Of a stretch of DNA of 24,939 bases, positions 20,601-24,939 are shown one piece after another; position 1 is the stretch's first letter; the number at the start of each line of letters is the position of its first letter. Location of the stretch: the NCBI RefSeq assembly GCF_000485595.1, contig NW_014577174.1, positions 443,838 to 468,776 of the forward strand. Direction: 5' to 3'. Source of the DNA: Priapulus caudatus. Lineage: Eukaryota; Priapulida; Priapulimorpha; Priapulimorphida; Priapulidae. Both the position numbers and the translations under genes were made by a program. The notes beneath the pieces were generated by a model. The model searched no databases, had not been told where the DNA came from, and saw only the letters and a program-made list of their open reading frames with translations.

Positions 20601-23559
20601 GTGCAACACACACCTTGCAGTGATTTCTCCAGTTTGGTGGTAACCTTAGCATTGATGAGTGTTCTGCCATGTCTTGCAATCATGTGTGCAGCTAACAAGT
20701 CTTGAGTAGTGGTGATAAAATGGCACTGACCGCAATGACACGTTCTGTTCCCTATGTGCAACTTTAGATGACTCTTTAGTTGCACTTCATCTGTCTGTAT
20801 TTCATTGCAAGCCCAGCACTATTGGATATCAATAAACATACATGCATACATATCTGTAAAGAGCATTTAATTAATTTGTAACTTTGTAAGAGATTTTCAA
20901 TTAAGAGTTACTCAATCATGTACGCTACGTGGGTAAACACATTTGGTGTTTACACTGTTCTACGCTCTACAACAATTTATAAGTGCTCGATGTACTTGGG
21001 CTAATTTTAAGTAGCAGGGATCACAAACCTTTAATAGATTGTGTTCTTCTTCAGTTTGTTCGACAGTTTCCATCAGTATCACTCCGGGACCAGACTCAAC
21101 AGCAGCGTCTTCATAATCAATCTCATCTGGACATTCCACTTCCACGACTCCATCCTCCGTAGAGTGCAGAACCGGCGCCGACGCAGGATTCTGTTCATTC
21201 TGGGAGTTAGACTGGACTCCGGCGGAGACGCTGTGGTCCGGTGCCGACGGCCACACCGCACTGACCACCGAGTCGCCGTCAGCTTCAGTCGCTTCAAGAT
21301 CCCGGTAGTGTCGCTCTTCTTCCGCGTCGCCGCTCACGTTCTCCGTCGCCAGCACCTCCATCTTGATGTTCCGCTTCACGTCTCTCTGCCGAGCGAGAAG
21401 AGACGAGACGCGTTAGTGATTTTCGACCGCTCTCTTCGCTTTCTGGACATTTTTTAGGTTTTTTCTCGAATACCTACGTGCGTCGAGGACTTCCTTTGGC
21501 GCTACTGCTACCTACGTGCTTTCCTGCATCGAGTTTCCATTTCACTGTGTACCCACTTTCCCAGAGTACCCTACGACCACTCGTTGGTCGCACGACTGTT
21601 TTCACAAGCTAACCTACCTTGGGCACGACTAACATGTGGTCGGGTCCATCAGACGTGTCATATTCGCTCCTGATGGGCAGGCGCTTGCCATAGCGCGGTA
21701 GCTCTCCGTCTGCTTTCACCGTGCACACGACCTGAGACTTCATGTGCCGCGTGAGCGCACCGCTCTCACTAAAACTGCGCCCACACAGCTTGCACACAAA
21801 CGGCCGTTCACCTGAGATGACGCAACATTAAGAGATTAATTCCAGTTGTTTTGCCATTACAACATTTATTATTTATATATATATATATATATATATATTT
21901 CAATACAATATTGTATACAGACAACAGATACAGGTTGCATGCAACAGCACATGAAACCAAGATATTGCCTATACTGGTTGCTGAGATATGACATGCTCTG
22001 TCTGAACAGCTATGCTAGCTGCTATTTTCAAACCTGTGTGTCTTCTCATATGTCTTTTCAGTGAGCCCTTGAGCTTGAACTGGAATGGACAGCCAGGATG
22101 GATGCATGGATACTCATAGACATCTAGGTGCACTTTGCTGTGAGCCTTCAGCGTTTGTAGCTTGAAATTAAAAAAAGAAAGAAAATGCATGTAGTATACA
22201 ACAGCGATACAATAGTGATGGAGATAAAAGGTAGCATTTAAATGAGGTATAACCTACAATACCCAATAAACCTACTTTTCCAAATGTCTGTCCGCACGTC
22301 TGGCAAGCATAGCTGCGTTCGTCAGGAATGCATGGATCGATTAGCCCTTCTGCTTCTTTACAGGAATCATTCAGTTGCTCTCCATCCGTCGGCTGGTTGC
22401 TGGTAATGTAAACGAGTTTAAAATGTTTTAAAATATTTCACTAGGCATTACTTACTTACTTATCCTCTTCACTCTCAGTGGAGCATAAGGCCTACTGACT
22501 AGGCATAACAATTACATTTTAAATAACAATGATAGTAAAGCATTTGGAAATTTTAGATATTTTAGAATATTTCTCAAAGCATAACGATTCAATAAGCAAA
22601 TTTTCACAAATGATAATAATACTGCATAGAAGCTATTTTCATGTGTAAGCGTAAAAGTCAGCGTAACCTTAAATGTTTGTTCAAATGTTAACAGTAAGTT
22701 TTAACTATACCTAGAAGTGGGTTTATCCACCTGACAAACTTTAAGATGTTCCTGGAGCTCAGCTGAATCATGAAACTTTGTCGTACATCGAATGCATTCG
22801 AAGTACAGCCACTTATTACTTGCACTAGGCTCCGTTCCTTGAGCATTGTTGCTTGCTTCTGCTGGTGAGGAAGACTTTTAAATATATTAAACGTACTATG
22901 CTGCACAAACTTAATGCAGTTATTAGTACCATTGCCAGCTATAAACAAAGACTGAAACCTTCAAGTCATATGAACAGAATATCCTGAGAGGATTAGAAAT
23001 CTTCTTGCTGCACGTATTGTTTACAATATGGATCACTTCTAACTAAAACAGGAGTACGTTGCATACCTGAACAAAGTTTACTACCAGCAGCTTGGCTAGC
23101 ATCGGCATCATTTCTCAGCCCTTCCTGTTCCTCAGTAATGAATCCGTATGGAGTATCTGCACTAGGGGGCGCCAGCAGCAATGGGATGACCACATCTTGT
23201 AGTTTACCGGAGGGCGTGAGCAGAAGTTTGCCTGCAGCAATTAAAATACTTACATCTCAACAATTTAATAATTAAAAAAACTATTTATAGTTAATGAATA
23301 AATTACCCACAATTAGTACTCCTGCGTGTATTACTCTTATGTGCTCCCGACCTTGATTACAGGTTCAACATTAGATTTGCTGGTGAAGGTGCATATATAT
23401 GTATGAGAAAAGCACATCTGTCGAGTAATAACTCACATTCATCGACGGTGATCTTGTGGTGAAAGTAGTCTTCAAGGTTAGTGAAGGTGATGTCGCACTT
23501 TGAGCAGTGGAATGTGTCCACGCTTGCTGTCGGTAAGCCATAAGCTGCAGAGTTATTCC
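17355..23559 (-). CDS. E4F1: Transcription factor E4F1, fourteen coding exons, start exon not found
   Basis: E4F1 is a nuclear C2H2 zinc-finger transcription factor and atypical E3 ligase acting on p53, checkpoint and mitochondrial metabolism genes. Exons in transcription order: 23559-23437, 23231-23067, 22861-22711, 22399-22276, 22160-22034, 21811-21618, 21385-21029, 20794-20614, 20277-20044, 19795-19578, 19182-19065, 18838-18758, 18029-17902, 17645-17355. All splice phases agree, giving 829 residues; human E4F1 is 784. Diagnostic matches are an N-terminal C2HC finger with LEDYFHHK, ERPFVCKLCGRSFSESGALT, KLYKRINHVREHLRVH, HTGEKPFPCKYCGR through EHGSLNRHLR, and EFSSMVADTQHYIIQ (human EFSSVVADTQEYIIE). 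At least eleven finger-like units are visible. The first exon listed begins in phase 1 and has no in-frame ATG, so a short upstream start exon is missing. Convergent with EME1. Confidence 0.94.
17902..18029 (-). CDS. E4F1: E4F1 coding exon 13
   Basis: Encodes DQQNMDAEAMATVLAEFSSM then VADTQHYIIQ, the most diagnostic C-terminal E4F1 block. Acceptor CAGTGCAG, donor GTATGA, phase 0. Confidence 0.95.
18066..18224. repeat. Direct repeat in E4F1 intron, possible short interspersed element
   Basis: GGTCCATCGCAG occurs at 18066-18077 and again at 18213-18224, each followed by related sequence ending CTAAC or GTTAGC. The unit between them could be a small insertion. Confidence 0.35.
18299..18375. repeat. 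CTCCCGGT repeat cluster with palindrome
   Basis: CTCCCGGT occurs at 18300, 18320, 18339 and 18368. One inverted copy at 18311-18319 forms a perfect palindrome with the first (18299-18307, loop CTC). Lies in an E4F1 intron. Confidence 0.6.
18604..18653. repeat. 18-bp direct repeat in E4F1 intron
   Basis: CTGGCTCCCTTTCTTGGA is present at 18604-18621 and exactly again at 18636-18653, a 32-bp period. Confidence 0.7.
18758..18838 (-). CDS. E4F1: E4F1 coding exon 12
   Basis: 81-nt exon with the last finger, EKPFPCKYCGRCFTEHGSLN then RHLRAK. As in human (RHLRTK), the second zinc His is replaced. Acceptor TTTCCAG, donor GTACTA, phase 1. Confidence 0.95.
19065..19182 (-). CDS. E4F1: E4F1 coding exon 11
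   Basis: Completes the split finger (SALKVHLRTH) and adds YVCPHCGRRFREKASLERHT, like human CSRGFREKGSLVRH. Acceptor TTCTTACAG, donor GTCAGC inside HTGEKP. Confidence 0.95.
19578..19795 (-). CDS. E4F1: E4F1 coding exon 10
   Basis: Two complete fingers (HLCGVCGKRFVARDSLKKHL; YKCGECGKLYKRINHVREHL) and the first half of a third (YDCTHCGKKFKCN). They match the human HVRGHRRVH finger and its neighbours. GC-rich. Donor GTGAGT, phase 0. Confidence 0.95.
19896..19940 (+). mobile_element. Retroelement-like 3' tail, copy 1
   Basis: Starts CTTATGTCCCACC and ends AAGAAGATAAGTAAAGTAAG plus more TAAG-type units. It resembles the inverted segment at 22447-22490. A shared body with a short tandem tail suggests the 3' end of a LINE or SINE. 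Located in an E4F1 intron. Confidence 0.35.
20044..20277 (-). CDS. E4F1: E4F1 coding exon 9
   Basis: Charged helix (EHIEERQEDLVAEKAAEQLR) followed by finger HKCGICGRVFRGRSYLRMHL with KRHS. Acceptor CTCCTCCAG, donor GTAAGC in the GEKP linker. Confidence 0.9.
20614..20794 (-). CDS. E4F1: E4F1 coding exon 8
   Basis: Encodes LKSHLKLHIG, then CHCGQCHFITTTQDLLAAHM with IARH. The second part is a full C-x2-C and H-x4-H finger. The first part looks like the end of a finger whose Cys half is absent. Acceptor AATACAG, donor GTGTGT, phase 1. Confidence 0.8.
21029..21385 (-). CDS. E4F1: E4F1 coding exon 7, central acidic region
   Basis: 357-nt exon without fingers, rich in Glu, Asp, Ser and Val, starting RDVKRNIKMEVLATENVSGD. 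It corresponds to the long low-conservation centre of E4F1, which begins SVSKD in human. Acceptor CTCGGCAG, donor GTTTGT, phase 0. Confidence 0.88.
21618..21811 (-). CDS. E4F1: E4F1 coding exon 6
   Basis: Finger ERPFVCKLCGRSFSESGALT with RHMKSQVVC (C2HC), the counterpart of human SKCGKSFRESGALTRHLKS and its TPC ending, then a hydrophilic linker ending in MLVVPK. Acceptor ATCTCAG, donor GTAGGT, phase 0. Confidence 0.94.
21873..21899. repeat. TA dinucleotide microsatellite
   Basis: An uninterrupted run of about thirteen TA units in an E4F1 intron. Confidence 0.85.
22034..22160 (-). CDS. E4F1: E4F1 coding exon 5
   Basis: Finishes the previous finger (LQTLKAHSKVH) and adds YPCIHPGCPFQFKLKGSLKR, a finger with a C-x4-C knuckle ending HMRRHT. 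Donor GTTTGA, phase 1 inside the TGERP linker. Confidence 0.9.
22276..22399 (-). CDS. E4F1: E4F1 coding exon 4
   Basis: Linker plus the first half of a finger, YACQTCGQTFGK (human YVCALCHKTFK). The finger is cut by the intron. Acceptor ATTACCAG, donor GTAGGT, phase 0. Confidence 0.88.
22447..22490 (-). mobile_element. Retroelement-like 3' tail, copy 2
   Basis: Read on the minus strand it begins CCTTATGCTCCAC and ends AAGAGGATAAGTAAGTAAG, closely matching 19896-19940. Located in an E4F1 intron. Confidence 0.35.
22711..22861 (-). CDS. E4F1: E4F1 coding exon 3
   Basis: Encodes FECIRCTTKFHDSAELQEHL then KVC, a C2HC-type finger not prominent in the human protein. Acceptor CTCACCAG, donor GTATAG, ends with a split Ser codon. 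Confidence 0.82.
23067..23231 (-). CDS. E4F1: E4F1 coding exon 2
   Basis: Linker region with KLLLTPSGKLQDVVIPLLLA followed by an acidic stretch TEEQEGLRNDADAS. No finger. A CTCF-like motif overlaps it at 23159-23176. Donor GTATGC, phase 1. Confidence 0.82.
23437..23559 (-). CDS. E4F1: E4F1 first recognisable coding exon
   Basis: Contains the atypical N-terminal finger FHCSKCDITFTNLEDYFHHK; its last Cys is completed across the next junction (split TGC). Acceptor CTTTCAG, donor GTGAGT. It starts with two bases of a split codon. Confidence 0.85.
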
Positions 23560-24068
23560 CTGAAAGTAAGCACTCTAAAAATTAGTCACTGAGTCATTGA
23601 AAGAATAACTGAGCAGCAACAGCACTAGTGCTGTTCCTAGATTACTGTAGAACGTTTGTACTTGTACTTGTAGGCAAAGGCTGTCAAAGTACATCATGTA
23701 TTGTAAAATAGAATGCATGCCTACTTTTTTTTCATAGAACCGAGCAGCTCCCATGGTTTTACTGAGCATTACTGCACGAATTAATTATAGTCTATAGAAC
23801 TTGTGGATGAGGTTGGGACGATCATAACCAACTAACCATATAACAATACACAACTTCACAAGTATGAACTTATTAGAATGTTGTTGATTGATATTGTTTC
23901 AAGACTGTTGTTAGTGGGGCTCTCACTCTCAGTCTCAGTGAATTTGAATAGATCTTTACTAAGGCTGAGAGGGTCTATGTCCCCCAGGGTACTGCCGGAA
24001 CGTACCCTGGTACTATCTAATATGCCAGACCGTACCTCGCCTACTTCACTAACGAGTCTAGGGAGTCG
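23560..24068. other. Upstream flank or intron of E4F1
   Basis: No exon with family similarity is visible. If the missing E4F1 start exon lies further out, this is its intron. GTACC/GGTAC-rich words with inverted partners appear from about 23980 on. Confidence 0.4.
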
Positions 24069-24149
24069 CTAGCTCTAGTAACTATAGCCCGCGTGCAGTT
24101 GCCGTGACAACTGCGGCAACTGTACGCAGGCTATAGTTACTAGAGCTAG
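24069..24149. repeat. Long hairpin, 36-bp stem
   Basis: 24069-24104 pairs with 24114-24149 with two mismatches and a 9-base loop. The outer 21 bp are perfect (CTAGCTCTAGTAACTATAGC on the left). GGGAGTCG-type words flank both ends. Outer inverted words (CCGGAACGT left, ACGTTCCGG right) suggest a larger foldback element of about 300 bp. Confidence 0.8.
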
Positions 24150-24168
24150 GGAGTCGCCTATGCCCACT

Positions 24169-24203
24169 CCCTAACCATAACCCTAACCATAACCCTAACC
24201 ATA
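24169..24203. repeat. CCCTAACCATAA tandem repeat, telomere-like
   Basis: Nearly three copies of a 12-bp unit made of the telomere hexamer plus a variant hexamer. The 20-base CCCTAACCATAACCCTAACC is shared exactly with 169-188. Confidence 0.85.
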
Positions 24204-24484
24204 TCAGATACGTTCCGGTATACCGGACCGTACCCAGGCCCAGGGTACGTTTACGGTTCAGGTAGTAACTGTAAGTTAACCCACTGGCAGCAAGAACCAG
24301 TCCGCTGCAGCTACAGCACACACACGGCCATTGTCTATATATAACATCATGGTGCCTAACTCGCCGCCGCAGTTTCCACAACTCACCATTTTAAATCAGT
24401 TACAACTCCGGTGTTCCTGCAGGTGAGGCCACTTTCCAACTATCGTTGGAATCGCGGAAGACTGCTTAACAATCTACACCCGCC

Positions 24485-24939
24485 AATTTTGACAATCGGC
24501 CCGCCACAATGCGCTCAAATCACAGAAATTCCTCAAATATACATGCGAAATGATCCTTCGCATGCTACATCTGAAGGCGGCGGCAAGCCCAATCGCTGGC
24601 GGCTGCGCTGATTGGCTGCAGCAAGCATGTCTATGCACGCCATAATGAAATCAACCGCCACTTCGCCCAGTTATAGATGAACCCGCATCCCGCTAGGCAA
24701 TACAGATCGACGAGCGTACAGCGAGACAGGGGGTCCGTCTAACATGACTCACCCGCAATGTCAACAAAAGTAGTTTCGCAGCCTGTCTGCACATTAAACT
24801 TACTGCAGCCAATCAGCGCAGCCGCCAGCGATTGGGCTTGCCGCCGCCTTCAGATGTAGCATGCGAAGGATCATTTCGCATGTATATTTGAGGAATTTCT
24901 GTGATTTGAACGCATTGTGGCGGGCCGATTGTCAAAAAT
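24485..24939. mobile_element. Large inverted repeat, MITE or foldback transposon, cut by window end
   Basis: 24485-24621 and 24803-24939 are reverse complements over about 137 bases with only a couple of mismatches. A 181-base spacer separates them. The right arm reaches the last base, so the element continues outside. No transposase frame is visible. The high arm identity suggests a young insertion. Confidence 0.8.

Noticed and set aside
24069-24149. Hairpin read as a tRNA or microRNA gene
   Set aside because: No tRNA box A/B or anticodon arrangement. The stem is longer and more perfect than a usual microRNA and sits in repeat DNA.
24290-24390. Start exon of E4F1 at the minus-strand ATG directly followed by GTGAGT (24389)
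   Set aside because: The donor would leave phase 0, but the next recognised exon needs phase 1, so the frame would break.
24746-24790. Alternative E4F1 start exon reading MCRQAAKLLLLTLR before GTGAGT on the minus strand
   Set aside because: It also ends in phase 0 and lies in the spacer of the inverted-repeat element. No family similarity.
1-24939. CRISPR array, prokaryotic operon or phage features
   Set aside because: No regularly spaced direct repeats, no ribosome binding sites, and the genes are spliced animal genes.

Overview
The window is metazoan nuclear DNA. It is intron-rich and AT-rich outside a few GC-rich exons, carries GT-AG introns and poly(A) signals, and contains three animal genes. 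The proteins are clearly animal but diverged from the vertebrate versions, and the intergenic DNA is full of short foldback repeats. I infer an invertebrate bilaterian, probably marine, but cannot name the species.

Layout: 1-1820 is gene-poor, with degenerate telomere-like CCCTAA repeats and a G-rich tract. A palindromic cAMP-response-element pair (2274-2292) marks a possible divergent promoter, flanked by a minus-strand open frame (2162 downward) and an unresolved stretch, 2.5-3.35 kb, with hairpins and conflicting frames on both strands. CPSF6 (pre-mRNA 3'-end processing) lies at 3878-5823 on the plus strand. It has no introns, and its first ~680 bases carry a cluster of frame breaks while the last ~1250 bases are perfectly open. 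Its 3' UTR probably ends near 7.2 kb. From 7.2 to 12.8 kb I see no gene, only AT-rich DNA with a ~290-bp inverted-repeat transposon (MITE) at 10905-11193 and a strong AT-flanked hairpin at 10410-10447.

EME1, the non-catalytic partner of the MUS81 structure-specific endonuclease, is complete on the plus strand in ten exons (12810-16782; 547 residues). E4F1, a multi-zinc-finger transcription factor / atypical E3 ligase, lies tail-to-tail with it on the minus strand in fourteen recognisable coding exons (23559 down to 17355). Every splice phase in both genes agrees. The start-codon exon of E4F1 was not found.

From 23.9 kb to the end the DNA is repetitive: a 36-bp-stem hairpin, more telomere-like repeats sharing an exact 20-mer with the left end, and a 137-bp inverted repeat whose right arm runs off the window.

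The three genes are ordinary nuclear housekeeping functions (mRNA 3' processing, recombination intermediate cleavage, growth and checkpoint transcription) and nothing suggests they form one pathway. I found no convincing new biological system. The points most worth checking are the intronless, frame-broken CPSF6, the possible CTCF sites inside coding exons, and the foldback elements.
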